Shown: positions 21,745-32,596 of the stretch, in pieces
Layout of the letters: each line of letters begins with the position of its first letter
Numbering within the stretch: the first letter of the stretch is position 1
From: Chamaecrista fasciculata
Taxonomy: Eukaryota; Streptophyta; Magnoliopsida; Fabales; Fabaceae
NCBI GenBank assembly: GCA_003254925.1
Contig: QANZ01017797.1
Span: forward strand, 220,569 to 284,568
Reading direction: 5' to 3'
Length of the DNA stretch: 64,000 nucleotides
Made by a program: the position numbers and the translations under genes
The notes under the pieces: generated by a model
What the model was told of the DNA's origin: nothing
Databases searched by the model: none
The model's input: the letters and a program-made list of their open reading frames with translations, nothing else

Positions 21745-23190
21745 ATGAATATTGTTTGCCAATGCTGTTTCCCTTCCTTATTGACTTCTTGTTTCTTCTG
21801 CTCTTTTAGATCCTTATACCAACGTCGGAGAAAACATTGAACTGATACCTATGGGCTAATCCTTATCTCCAGAATCAAGAGGTGTTTCTTGAATATTGTT
21901 TGCAAGTGCTGTTTTCTTTACTTTTTGTTTCTTGTGCTCTTTTAGATCCTTATACCACTTAGGATATCCATGTAACTTGAAGCGATTGTCTCTAGTGTGA
22001 CCATATTGCTTATTAGTACGTTTTTGTCCCATTCTGTTTCCTGCTGTATCATTCTTAGAGTAATTTAACAATTCGGTCTTTGAAAAATTACCAAGTTGAC
22101 AATTCAATCTTGAAATATTAAAATACACAATTTAATGAACTAATTAGTATACCATTTTAATCTTTCAAGGACTAAATAAAGAGTATACCGTTTTAATCTT
22201 TTGAGAACTAAATTGTGTATTTGAATTTTTCAAGAACTGAGTTGTCAACTCGGTGATCTTTCAAGGATCGAATTGTTAGTTTACTCTTAGTCTTATTATA
22301 GTATCATTTAGCTAACATTGTACTTGCATCCACATCATTGGTACCATAGGAAATGCTCACATGTTTTTGTGTTTCAATTCTTAAAACCATGGAAAATGCC
22401 TTCCTAGTTGTAGGCAATGGATCCATTTTCGGTATCTGACTCCTAACATTGTCATAGACTTGATTAAGCCCCATAAGAAACTGCATCATATGAATTCTTT
22501 ATTCCATCTCACATGTACAACTTGGTGATGGAGTCAAACTTTCTAACTTATCCCAAGATTTGTGCAACTTATTGCAATAAGTTGGCACAGAATCCTCATT
22601 GATTAATAGAGGCTACCCTCTCTTCTAATGTTATAGATCTGTAGTCCATTTGTTACACCAAACCTTTTTTCAAGTTCTTTTCATAGGTTTTCCGAATTTG
22701 TACAGTAAATGACATAATGATTCTGACAAATCTTTCAATATAGAGTTGATAATCTAACTCTTAATTATGAAATCAATTAGTTTCATCTTATGAAACATAA
22801 TTTGTCCTTAGATTCCATGGTTGTTCGAATATCTGTACTTCTTTTTTGGTTGCCCACTTTGTATTTGGAACTTTATCTTGATTAATTTGGATTCGATTCG
22901 TGTTGTGTACCTGGATGTAGTGTGAGAGTTTTCCAACAACGGTAACTACATTCTCAAGGTTTTGAATCTGAAAACTTAATTAAGTGTTATCGAGCTGTTT
23001 ATCACTTGAACCAACCCTTTGTTGGTCGAATAGCTGTACTTTAGATGAGATCATTGTTACCTACTAAGGGAGAAGAAACAAGAACCATACCAGGTTAGTC
23101 AGAGTTTTGTAAACTCCACAGTTAATCATAGTTTCTTTTAAGAGTAGATCTCTCATACTTATTGGTACCTTTGCTTCTATACCATGCCAA
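21745..23190 (-). mobile_element. Ty1/copia gag relic
   Basis: On the minus strand the region reads as a decayed copia gag. MMQFLMGLNQVYDNVRSQI (22489 downward) and DPLPTTRKAFSMVLRIE belong to the UBN2/gag type. Further on, TRDNRFKLHGYPKWYKDLKE is a zinc knuckle whose cysteines have been lost. At about 23172-23186 gcttctataccatg resembles the reverse complement of a tRNA-Met primer-binding site, so the 5' LTR would lie to its right. A partial tandem duplication (21745-21822 and 21890-21955) and a MITE (22058-22286) break the frame. No pol is present. Confidence 0.7.
22058..22286. mobile_element. 229-base MITE inserted in copia gag
   Basis: The ends gagtaatttaacaattcggt and, reversed, gagtaaactaacaattcgat are inverted repeats of about 50 bases. 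TTA flanks both sides (22055-22057 and 22287-22289), consistent with a Harbinger/Tourist target. It interrupts the gag reading frame between the UBN2-like part and the knuckle. Confidence 0.7.
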
Positions 23191-23507
23191 ATTTATTGAA
23201 TAAAAGAAGAACTGAAAGCTTTGCTTTCACTAATGTGTACAAAACTGCATATATGCTGGGAAGCTAATGAACTAAAAATAGAAAAAAAAAAACTAACCAG
23301 AACACATGAGTGACTTCATTTCTTCTTAATGCTGATAGCTCATCATACACCTAAGTACAAGTAGACATGTTCTACGGATACAAAATATAAAAAATTTATG
23401 AAACCTACTGTTATCTTTCAAAGTTTAAAAATTTTTGTATACGACTAAAATTCAGAAAAAAAAAAAAAAAGAAATTGTGCTGTTTAAACTTTGTACATAG
23501 AAACAGT

Positions 23508-25049
23508 GGGTCTGTTTGGGGAAACCTCCATCCCCATCCAATCCTAATCCAATCTCATCTCATCTTAGGATTAGATGAACAGTACTGGATTGGGTGTTTT
23601 TTGAACCTCCATCTCATCTCATCTCATCCACATCATCATCTCATTCACAACATCATCTCATTTTCTCTTACAATTACTAATCTATCCCTACTTACACACC
23701 TATAATTACCTATACTTTAATACAAATATAAAAAAGAGAACTAGACAAAATAGTAATTTTACATACCCTCATTTATTACACTTATAATTTTCTCTCTCCA
23801 TCTATCATTTCTCATCATTTTTTTATCTTTTCCACTCACACATTTTTTTCTCTTTCTCTCTCTCTCACACACACATACACCTCTCTCTCTCTTTCACACA
23901 CCCCACACACACTCTTATTTATATATATATATATANNNNNNNNNNNNNNNNNNNNNNNNNNNNNNNNNNNNNNNNNNNNNNNNNNNNNNNNNNNNNNNNN
24001 NNNNNNNNNNNNNNNNNNNNNNNNNNNNNNNNNNNNNNNNNNNNNNNNNNNNNNNNNNNNNNNNNNNNNNNNNNNNNNNNNNNNNNNNNNNNNNNNNNNN
24101 NNNNNNNNNNNNNNNNNNNNNNNNNNNNNNNNNNNNNNNNNNNNNNNNNNNNNNNNNNNNNNNNNNNNNNNNNNNNNNNNNNNNNNNNNNNNNNNNNNNN
24201 NNNNNNNNNNNNNNNNNNNNNNNNNNNNNNNNNNNNNNNNNNNNNNNNNNNNNNNNNNNNNNNNNNNNNNNNNNNNNNNNNNNNNNNNNNNNNNNNNNNN
24301 NNNNNNNNNNNNNNNNNNNNNNNNNNNNNNNNNNNNNNNNNNNNNNNNNNNNNNNNNNNNNNNNNNNNNNNNNNNNNNNNNNNNNNNNNNNNNNNNNNNN
24401 NNNNNNNNNNNNNNNNNNNNNNNNNNNNNNNNNNNNNNNNNNNNNNNNNNNNNNNNNNNNNNNNNNNNNNNNNNNNNNNNNNNNNNNNNNNNNNNNNNNN
24501 NNNNNNNNNNNNNNNNNNNNNNNNNNNNNNNNNNNNNNNNNNNNNTTTACACATGTTAGAGATTGATTAATTGGAACAGTTCGAATTTATGGACCAAATT
24601 GTATTCTTAAAAATAATTCCAATATTATTTGGATTGACCCCTAATCTCATCCACTTGGATTTGGATTGACCCCTAACCCTCAATCCAAAATTTTCCCATC
24701 CTCACAATTTCCAATACCATATCACACTTCCCAATATCATCTCATCTCAATCTCATTTCAATCAAAAAACAATCAAACACCTATCATCTCATCCAATCCA
24801 ATCTCATCTCATCTCATCTCATTATTTCCTACCATTTCTACCCCTATACAAATCACAAAAATCCATCTACTTTTTTCTACCAACCACAATCATTACAACC
24901 CCTTTTATATAATTTCACACCATATTTAACATCATTCTCAATAAAATCACCAAAACACCAATACATCATCTCATCTCATCCAATTAAAAAATAATCTCAT
25001 CCAATCCATTTGGATTGGATTGGATTATAATTCCATGTCTCCCAACAAA
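23508..25049. mobile_element. PIF/Harbinger-like element containing the assembly gap
   Basis: The left end GGGTCTGTTTGGGG and the reversed right end (ttgttgggagac) are loosely inverted. The interior is built of catctcatctcatc runs and shares blocks with the element at 7366-8583 (cctataattacctatact, tcatttattacactta, ctaccaaccacaatcattac). The right border is approximate. Its true length is unknown because of the N run. Confidence 0.55.
23936..24545. other. Assembly gap (610 N)
   Basis: A run of undetermined bases following a CT- and TA-microsatellite. Any open frame drawn across it is an artefact. Confidence 1.
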
Positions 25050-25104
25050 AGAAAAAAAGAAAATAATTTACAACAAAAAATGAACTGACGCACTTTGATG
25101 TAGT

Positions 25105-25320
25105 TCTTCTGCAGTACTTTAATAATTCTCCCACACCCTATATATATAACTATAAAATATATCAAAGCCAGATTGAAAGAAAAATTGGAAAGACCTATTT
25201 TGTTTTTAATATATAATTGGGAAGACGAGTCAGCAAGAAACGCTACAACACATTTAATTTATACCCAAATTATAATTTAATATATTGAAATCGACATATT
25301 TCCTACATGGTGCATATATT
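25105..25320 (-). promoter_or_regulatory. Orphan F-box promoter relic
   Basis: The text taataattctcccac, the aatatatcaaagccagattg block and the gtcagcaagaaac block match the upstream region of the minus-strand F-box gene (29085-29170) and 30120-30290. No F-box coding sequence follows on the minus strand; the Harbinger-like element occupies that side. Confidence 0.5.
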
Positions 25321-25348
25321 TTAGGCTGTAATTCAATCATAAAATCAA

Positions 25349-26079
25349 GGCCAAAGTTCAATTTTGGTTTTTATCTTTGAGGTAGGTTGTACGTAATTCA
25401 AACCTTTATTCTTTTTCTTTTTTCTAGCAATTTTGGCCCCATATCTTTTGTGAAGTTTCATCCTTAATCCTAACAATTGAATATGATCATATCTCTTTGT
25501 TTCAAGTTTAAATGCAATAAGTCTTGAGTTAATGTGCCAATATTTTCAAATTCAAACGATCAAAGTTGGTCATATCTCTCTCGTTTCAAGTCCAATTGCG
25601 ACAAGTTCGAAACTACATATTATTTTTTTAAGTTATTTTTTTGCTCAGTTGAAGCCGTTAGCAAATGAGGTTACATCGGGCTTGACTTGACCTCATTTGC
25701 TGACATTACAATTGGGAAGAAAAAAGACTCGTTAAAAGTAACTCGTAGTTTTGAACTCGTCATAGTTGAACTTGAAATGAGAAAGATATAGCCAACTTTG
25801 CTCGTTTCATTGTGAAATGAGTTACCCACTTTCAGAGCTCAATTTATCTTTGTTTGCTGATGCCCCAAGTGCAGATAGAAATGACTTGTCAAAAGTAACA
25901 CGTAACCCAAGACTCGTTGCATTCGAATTTAAAACAAGAGAGATTTGACAATATTCAGTTACCGGGACCAATGAGTGAAACTATTGAGAAAGATATATGA
26001 TCAAAATTACAAGATAAAAAGATAACGAGTTGGATAATAACTCACCCTAAAGATAAGGGACCAAAATTGCACACTAGCC
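25349..26079. mobile_element. Fold-back element related to 5703-6592
   Basis: The left end ggccaaagttcaattttggt and the reversed right end (ggctagtgtgcaattttggt) are inverted repeats. Both arms carry gacctcatttgctgac / gttagcaaatgaggt-type blocks that pair. No coding sequence. Confidence 0.65.
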
Positions 26080-26817
26080 TAAAATAAATAAGGTAAATGC
26101 TTTTTGAAACATATCAAAAATTTTAAATGGTTGCTAATGCCAATTTGATTGATTTTCTAGAAGCAATATACCTTAGAAGTTATCATTGGAGAAAATTTAT
26201 TTTTTAATCTTTGAATTTTTCTTAAAATTATTTAATTTTTAAATATTAAAAATATATTTTTATATGTATAGATTGAATAATTTGTTTATATATAAAAAAG
26301 AAAATCAGAAACCAACAAATATACTTTTAATATCTAAAAACTAAATTATACTCTTGAAAGGCCAAATACTCAATCGTCTTATTACATATGTTTATGATTT
26401 TCATTTTTATCGTAAACTATTGAATATAATTATATTTCTATAATTTTAAGTTTGAATGAGACTAGTCTAAAACTTCGAGTTGCTTTTGATGCGTATTTTT
26501 TCTATCCAATTGGGGGTTATCAACAAATAATAGCAAATTGAATCCCAAAAGTGAGTTTGTTTCATAGTAAACTGTGTAAAGTTAGTCATATCTCTTTTGT
26601 TTTAAGTTTGAATATGATGAGTTCGAAATTATGTATTACGAGTTATTTCTAACTTAAATGGAACTGTCGACAAATAAGGTCAAATTACATCTCAAAAATA
26701 TAAATTATCTAACTAAAAGTGAAAAATTATAGAATACAAATATTTAGAAAATGATAGAATATGGTGTCATGGAATCATGAATTTTTAGTTTTGGTCGATC
26801 GGAATCATGGAATACAA
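26080..26817. other. AT-rich DNA with a fold-back remnant
   Basis: 26450-26700 repeats one arm of the 25349 family (gttttaagtttgaatatgat, gacaaataaggtcaa). Just before the F-box fragment, gtgtcatggaatcatgaat resembles the EYGVMESW coding segment of F-box paralogues, suggesting a small rearranged F-box scrap at 26760-26817. Confidence 0.45.
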
Positions 26818-27016
26818 ATAGTTGCTTCATTTTGATACTACAAGTGGCCGACCCAATGTATTGGCCCTTAGAATTAGTGGACAAGCTAAGTGGTGCGATG
26901 AGATTATCTTATTAGATCCCAAAACACAATTAAGGACGAAGCTGAAGACATTTATGGGATATTGCCATATTTTTACTAGAGATTATGTTAATAGTTTAGT
27001 TTTAATAAATAAATAA
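26818..27016 (+). pseudogene. F-box/FBA C-terminal fragment
   Basis: The 65-codon stretch reads LLHFDTTSGRPNVLAL, then LDPKTQLRTKLKTFMGYC and DYVNSLVLINK, almost the same as the last part of the gene at 19659-20846. A short deletion removes about four residues after the GQ. Everything upstream of the WIQL position is missing. Confidence 0.85.
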
Positions 27017-27775
27017 TTTTAAATACTAAATACCCTTACCCCTTATCTAGGAATTTGTCAAGATAAGTTGTACATTTGAAGCAGGCAAAATTTTGTTTGA
27101 CCTCGAATTGAGTGTTTTGTAAGTATGCTTAATAGCATTATTGCTTAGGAAGCCTTGGAATAGACCATAAACGGATAACCCCATAAAATTAGCTTATATT
27201 TATTGGTCTTTATTTGTTAGTGACGTTAACTGTACTTGTGATAGAATGTATACATATAAGTCCTAAATATTTCAAAGCATCATCTATAACACTACATAAT
27301 TCATAAGTCCTAAATATTTCAAAGCATCATCTATAACACTACATAATTCACTGCAGATTTAGAATTTCCTAATGTCAATTACAAAGTCTATGAAAGCAAC
27401 AATGAAAGAAAAAGAAAAGGATAATATGAATCAGCAAGAAGTACCATGTGTAAACATGACCGGAATATTTTAGACTCTACATCAAATGAATAGAAAATAT
27501 TTTAGACTCTACATTAAATGAATAGAATAAGGTAAATTGTGTTGCTGTAAAATAAATTATGTGGTTGCTACTTGCTACTCTATTGCTTTTAGCAGAAGCA
27601 GACGCCTTTTAATTTCATCAACATCCACTCCATCATACTCTTTGATCGAACTTGAACATTTCTTATCTACTCATCATTACAATTTTCTTCTCCTAGCCAT
27701 CTGATTTGTATTGAATTTCAGAAATTTGCAGGTTATTCACCCACCATGATGTGAGCTTCATGCATTGACATGGCT
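27017..27775. other. F-box 3' flank between two convergent copies
   Basis: Contains the shared flank module of 20847-21740 in decayed form. Two short tandem duplications occur: 27256-27351 and a repeated attttagactctaca unit at about 27467-27530. No gene. Confidence 0.5.
27256..27351. repeat. 48-base tandem duplication
   Basis: The unit beginning ataagtcctaaatatttcaa occurs twice back to back without visible mismatch, at 27256-27303 and 27304-27351, which implies a recent duplication or an assembly artefact. Confidence 0.8.
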
Positions 27776-28951
27776 TTAGTAAGAAAATACATCAATTCCT
27801 TTGTCTATCAAAAACAAACTCTCCACATAACATACTGAAGAAGCACAATAATATCCATTAGGTTTGAGTTCCTTCACTACTTCCATACTATCTAGTAAAA
27901 GTATGGATCCGCTGAAATTGCTCAGCACCACCTGTCCACTACTCCTGAGGGTTAATACTCTAAGTATACCTCCATAACGTCTTAAATCAGAATGAAACAC
28001 CTCTATCCAGGATTCTACAACACCATATTCTTTCATCACCCAGATACAAAATGTTTGTCGACTAGAAAGTGTGTCTATTTTATTAATCACAGCAAGAAGA
28101 TTCTCACTTGCCAAAATAGATACCTCAGATTGTGTCACTGTCAATGCTTGTGGTAACATCAATTCTCCAAATGATTCTTCAACTACATCAAATGTCAAAA
28201 TAAAATTATGACATTTATAACTGTCAACTCTTCTGCGCACAACCCAGTGTATCATACCATTAATAGACATCTGGGGTGTACATAGTGCGCCCTCACAAAA
28301 TGTTTCACAAGTGTCAAATGGAGGAACTCTAGCTATGATCTTTCTCCATGAACGTGAAGCAAGAGAGTACACCTCTACCTCAGGGGGATTGTGTGGTTCA
28401 CCAGCAACACTCACAAGTCTGACTACCTTGAAATCTTGATTCCTAAAATCAAAACCAAATCCAAATAGAACCCCCAAACTTCCTTTAGCGACGACACTGG
28501 GTTTGGGAAGCACCACATATTTTCGAATTGATGGGTTCAAAATAACCACAGTAGCACTATCTAATGCAGAAAGGTCAACAATACATACCAGGCCATTGCA
28601 AGTGCCAACAACTCGTGAATACTGATGTGGGAAAGGACCACTGATGAGTGGGAATTTCAAAGAGGAGAGGATTTGGTGGTTTTTATGATCAGAATATAGT
28701 GAGTAACTTCTCTCATAGTCATAGGATGCATCCTCTACTTTCCTTCCTAAACCACGTAACTGAAGAAAAAGGGAGGCATCATCATTTCCAAGGTTGGATA
28801 GGATGGTATGGCTGAGATGGTTAGATACGAAGGAATTCTGAGTGATGAGGGACTTCCAGGTTTTGCAAACACAGGTGCATGTCACTATTGACTTCAAGGG
28901 TAATCTGTGGAAAATGTCCACCAATATTTCTCCAGGCAAATAGTCAAACAT
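27776..28951 (-). CDS. F-box protein with FBA domain
   Basis: A single-exon gene of 391 residues on the minus strand. The ATG at 28951 begins MFDYLPGEILVDIFHRLPLK, continuing as the F-box (SIVTCTCVCKTWKSLI). The FBA region has VVGTCNGLVC, LNPSIRKYVVLPKP, FGFGFDFRNQDFKVVRL, EVYSLASRSWRKI, SINGMIHWVV, FDVVEESFGELMLPQ and WVMKEYGVVESW. It should act as an SCF substrate receptor; the target is unknown. It is more diverged from the plus-strand copies than they are from one another. It has a TATA-like box about 160 bases upstream. Convergent with the fragment at 26818-27016. Confidence 0.9.
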   Translation of the reverse strand: MFDYLPGEILVDIFHRLPLKSIVTCTCVCKTWKSLITQNSFVSNHLSHTILSNLGNDDASLFLQLRGLGRKVEDASYDYERSYSLYSDHKNHQILSSLKFPLISGPFPHQYSRVVGTCNGLVCIVDLSALDSATVVILNPSIRKYVVLPKPSVVAKGSLGVLFGFGFDFRNQDFKVVRLVSVAGEPHNPPEVEVYSLASRSWRKIIARVPPFDTCETFCEGALCTPQMSINGMIHWVVRRRVDSYKCHNFILTFDVVEESFGELMLPQALTVTQSEVSILASENLLAVINKIDTLSSRQTFCIWVMKEYGVVESWIEVFHSDLRRYGGILRVLTLRSSGQVVLSNFSGSILLLDSMEVVKELKPNGYYCASSVCYVESLFLIDKGIDVFSY

Positions 28952-29108
28952 TGCTTCTACGAAAGAAAGAAAGAAAATAAGACCCAAAAATCCAATTACC
29001 GGTGCAGGGAAATGAAAATGACTTGAGTGAGACCCAAGCTAGTAGTAGTAGTCGAGTGAACAATAATATAATACTACTATAGTAAATTAATAATTATCCC
29101 ACTTGCAC

Positions 29109-29116
29109 TTTATATA
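29109..29116 (-). promoter_or_regulatory. TATA-like box of the minus-strand F-box gene
   Basis: The minus strand reads TATATAAA about 160 bases before the ATG at 28951. A similar position in the orphan relic at 25105-25320 reads TATATATAGG. Confidence 0.4.
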
Positions 29117-29224
29117 AAATTATAGAATATATCAAAGCTAGCTTGATCTGGGATGACAGATCAGCAAGAAACACCAATACGCCACCACAATTTTCTTTTT
29201 TGTTAGAATAAGTAAAACAAGAAA

Positions 29225-29610
29225 GAACACAAACAAAACTACAAAGCCACCAATATATGGTGGCTCACCCTACAGATATCCTCCAGCATGAGAAACTTAT
29301 AACCCAAGTAATGTTGGGCAGTTATCCAAGGTTCCTCATGCAATGCATACTCATAATCCTATCAATTATTAATCTGAATCAAGAAATAGTCATTTTCTAA
29401 ATCCGTAACGTTCATACCTCCAGATGGATTTGGCATCTTCTCTAATCGACTTTTAAGAAATTTCAGACTAATCATCTTTCTGAGCAATTGCACCAAATCT
29501 GCAAGTCTCCAGGATTTCGCCCTCTCAATCTTCTCTTCTGGCAAGATAGGGATTATTGGATAGAACGGAACCTGATGTCTATCTTCAAATTCCATCTCAA
29601 CCTCCACCAC
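29225..29610 (-). pseudogene. LINE ORF1 fragment (DUF4283-type)
   Basis: On the minus strand the frame reads EEKIERAKSWRLADLVQLL, LKFLKSRLEKM and LENDYFLIQI. Two adjacent stop codons follow, then the same frame resumes as DYEYALHEEPWITAQHYLGY. This order (W-rich start, NDYFL, Y..AL..PW, HYL) is the DUF4283 domain at the N-terminus of plant LINE ORF1 and related domesticated proteins. The tandem stops and missing flanks mark it as dead. It sits between the F-box gene and a relic of the 5' part of another copy. Confidence 0.7.
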
Positions 29611-29984
29611 TCAAGGAGAAAATTCTGAAAAGTTCAAAATCAATAAAAAAAAAAAATCCAGAACAATGACCCTAACAAACTGGCATGACCAATAATGAAA
29701 ATCAGGTTAAAAACCAAATAAACACAAACAATCAAGGTAGATTCAAGAGCAAACTAAATTGTTTCACTTCACTTAATATTAGCATAGCAACTATCAAGGG
29801 TTGGATTATAGATTTTGCATCATCCCCATCTACCAAAGCTAAAATAACATTGTTTTAACTTAAAATATCAGCAACTTTGAAAACTCAGTTACAGTCAAAG
29901 AGATTTGCATCAGATTTTTAAGTTAAAAAAGGGCAATGGTAAAGCAATACATGCTTCAAAGATCCTTATCTTGGAAATCAATGT

Positions 29985-30250
29985 TGTTCCAAGAAACATC
30001 GCTTCTATGAAAGAAAGAAAGAAAATAAGACCCAAAATTAGGATTAGCAGTGCAAGAGAATGAAAATGAGCAGAGTGAGACTCAAGCGAGTGCAGTATGA
30101 TATAATGGTTGGGTAGTGCTTTAAAATATGTATAAGCTAGCTTGATCTGGGTAAACAAATAAGGAAGAAACACCAATACAACACCAATACAACACCAAAA
30201 ATTTAATCAGTGTCCAAATTCTAATATAATGCATTGAAATTGACATACTT
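29985..30250 (-). pseudogene. F-box 5' relic (leader and start codon only)
   Basis: On the minus strand LIFFLSFIEAMF ends in an ATG at 29999, matching the leader and start of the gene at 28951 (LIFFLSFVEAMF). The upstream DNA also matches (aagctagcttgatctgggt, gaagaaacaccaataca). After the ATG the sequence is unrelated. The coding region has been lost. Confidence 0.7.
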
Positions 30251-30464
30251 ACTTCCAATAGCCATGTGCAAACATAGTGTGAATATTTTTAGTTTTACAT
30301 ACAGTTAGGGACTAAATAGTATGGCCAATGTCACATATATAAAGCTCAAAAACTCACAGCCTTATGAAAATGAAATAACTCATGTTCCATCACAATTATA
30401 ACCTGAAAGTACCTCATGTAAAGTGTATCTCTTTAGTCTTTACCCTATATTCTCAATCTTTTTT

Positions 30465-30810
30465 GGTTAAAGTGTAAATTAAATTTAGTCTTATATCTTT
30501 TGCTTAGTTTCCAATTTGGCCATGTATATTTTTTTGTTGCACTTTTGGTCCCATATCATTTTTGATCCTATATCTTTTGGTCAAGTTGCATAATAGATCT
30601 CATATCTTTGCAAAAGGATCAACGGTTAGTTAATCCTTTTGCCCACTTCTGTACTTGACTTAAAGATATAAGACTAATTTTGCAATTGACCCAAAAATAA
30701 GGGACCAAATCTGCAACAGAAAAAGATACAAGACCAAATTGAAACTTAACTCAAAGATATAAGACCAAATCTGCAACAAAAAGGAGATATGTGACCAAAT
30801 TTACAAACTA
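30465..30810. mobile_element. Fold-back MITE (tcccatatctttt family)
   Basis: The left arm contains ttttggtcccatatc and the right arm gatatgtgaccaaatt; both have repeated units of about 40 bases. The central spacer holds ggatcaacggttagttaatc. The same family occurs at 61800-62215 and as half an element at 45830-46003. Confidence 0.65.
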
Positions 30811-31729
30811 TCTTTTTTTTTTCTACATCCTTTTGGTCAATCTTTTTTCTCGAAAACCTTAACCTTAGAAATTGTCACAAAATTGATTTCACATGTGATT
30901 GACATAACAGTAATTAGAGTCAGGAAGAATTAGTCCACGTTGATTATTTCATCTAAATCACAGATAAAAATTAGAATGCTTTTATTTAGAGCAACTACCA
31001 TGAATGAATATGCAATTCAACCTCCTCTCACCAATCACCACATGTCAGATCAAAATATTCTTAGCAAAAGTTATTATTAGAAAAATAAATTCATAAACTA
31101 AACTCACCAAAAAATATGCAGATATTCGAGAGTTGGAGTAGCACTGGAAGAGGAAGAAAACTATCTAAGAGAAAAGGGAAGGATTGGCATTTGGCAGTGT
31201 GTTGCTACTGTTTGTTGCATTTGCGTGAGGACGAAGCGTATCGTTAAGGGTGAGACAGTTGTATACAGTATATATCCTATATATAACTCGGTCCGGTATA
31301 ACTTGGGTCCAGCCATATTTATACTTTTATTAAATTTTTATATATTCTTTACTTTTTTTAATCTATATATATATTAATACAAAAAATATTTCTATATGTC
31401 AACAAATTATTAAATTTAATATAATTTCTATATAAGAATAGAATAAATTAATATTTGGTCTTTAGAAAATTATTTGGATAATTCCTTATTTGGAAGATTA
31501 AAATAAGTAAGTTAAGGCCAAACCTTTTTTTTTTTTGGTACAAAGGCCAAAGCTTTTTGGTAAGATTGATCCCTGTCAGTACCACTCTTTGTATATATGG
31601 TGGTTGGGTATAGATAAGTTTTAATATGTTGCATATAGATACTATTTCAGTCCACTTCATCTTATTTTGCCACATCATGATCCTAGTCACTATGCCACGT
31701 TATACTTAACGGCTAAATATGGATGGAAT
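30811..31729. other. Intergenic DNA, possible minus-strand leader exon
   Basis: At 31100-31260 the minus strand has a CT-rich stretch ending in a good donor (ttttttgGTGAGTTT), as a leader exon might, but no coding sequence was linked to it. The rest is AT-rich. Confidence 0.3.
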
Positions 31730-31970
31730 TCACCAAGGGACTAACAGTGGAACCTTTTGAGAAGTTATGGGACCAAAATTGCAACAAAAAAAGTTATGGG
31801 ACCAAAATGAAACCTTTGTCATAGTTATGGGACCAAAATTGTAACAAAAAAAGTTATGGGACCAAAATGAAACCTTTTTCATAGTTATGAGACCAAAATT
31901 GCAACAATAAAAGTTATAGGACCAAAATGAAACCTTTGTCATAGTTATGGGACCAAAAGTGCACTTAAGC
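31730..31970. repeat. Tandem array of MITE arm units
   Basis: Three to four imperfect units of about 60 bases carry agttatgggaccaaaa and caaaatgaaacctttgtcat. They are copies of one arm of the family at 32018-32395, without the opposite arm. Confidence 0.75.
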
Positions 31971-32017
31971 CTTTAAAAAATAATTATTTTTATAAAAATT
32001 ACCAATAACTATTTTTA

Positions 32018-32395
32018 GGCTAAAATGCATTTTGGTCCCATAACTTTGGCAAAGATCTCAATTTGGTCCCATAACTTTTTTTTTTGCAATTTTGGTCCTA
32101 TAACTTTGGCAAACGTCTCAATTTGGTCCCATAACTTTTGAAAACGTCTCACGTTGGTCCCAAGATGATTTACGTCCATTATCTGTCGTTAAATCCACTT
32201 CACCCATATGTACTATGTAATCATTCAACTCAATATGTCATATCATCTTTAACGCCCTAAAATGGATGGAAATTAGTTTGGGACCAACGATGGGAAGTGT
32301 TCAGAAGTTATGGGACCAAAATTGCAATAAAAAAAAGTTATGGGATCAAATTGAGATCTTTGCCAAAGTTATGAGACCAAAAGTGCACTTTAGCC
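32018..32395. mobile_element. Fold-back MITE upstream of the 32.6 kb F-box copy
   Basis: The ends GGCTAAAATGCATTTTGGTC and, reversed, GGCTAAAGTGCACTTTTGGTC are inverted repeats. The arms continue with cccataactttggcaaag units. Flanking 9-mers ctattttta (32009-32017) and ttattttta (32396-32404) agree at eight of nine positions, fitting a Mutator-type target duplication. It lies 200 bases upstream of an F-box start codon. Confidence 0.75.
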
Positions 32396-32596
32396 TTATT
32401 TTTATAAAAAATTACCACCCAGATGGTCAATTTGTGCAAGAATATAAGTAGTAGTGTAGTACTAACTCGTGAAGCAAAGGGGTTTTGAAGAAAAGGGTTG
32501 AGTCGGGTTAGTTTGACCTAATAGGCGTTCTACTTGTTTCAGACCATCGCCGTGTGTCTCTCTGATTTTCTTCTGTTTTGTCGAAGACTTGAAGCA

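Noticed and set aside
23919-24554. Open frame across the N run
   Set aside because: It consists of undetermined bases and has no real sequence support.
31730-32395. CRISPR-like regularly spaced repeat
   Set aside because: The repeats are diverged arms of a fold-back MITE in a plant genome, without unique spacers or cas genes.
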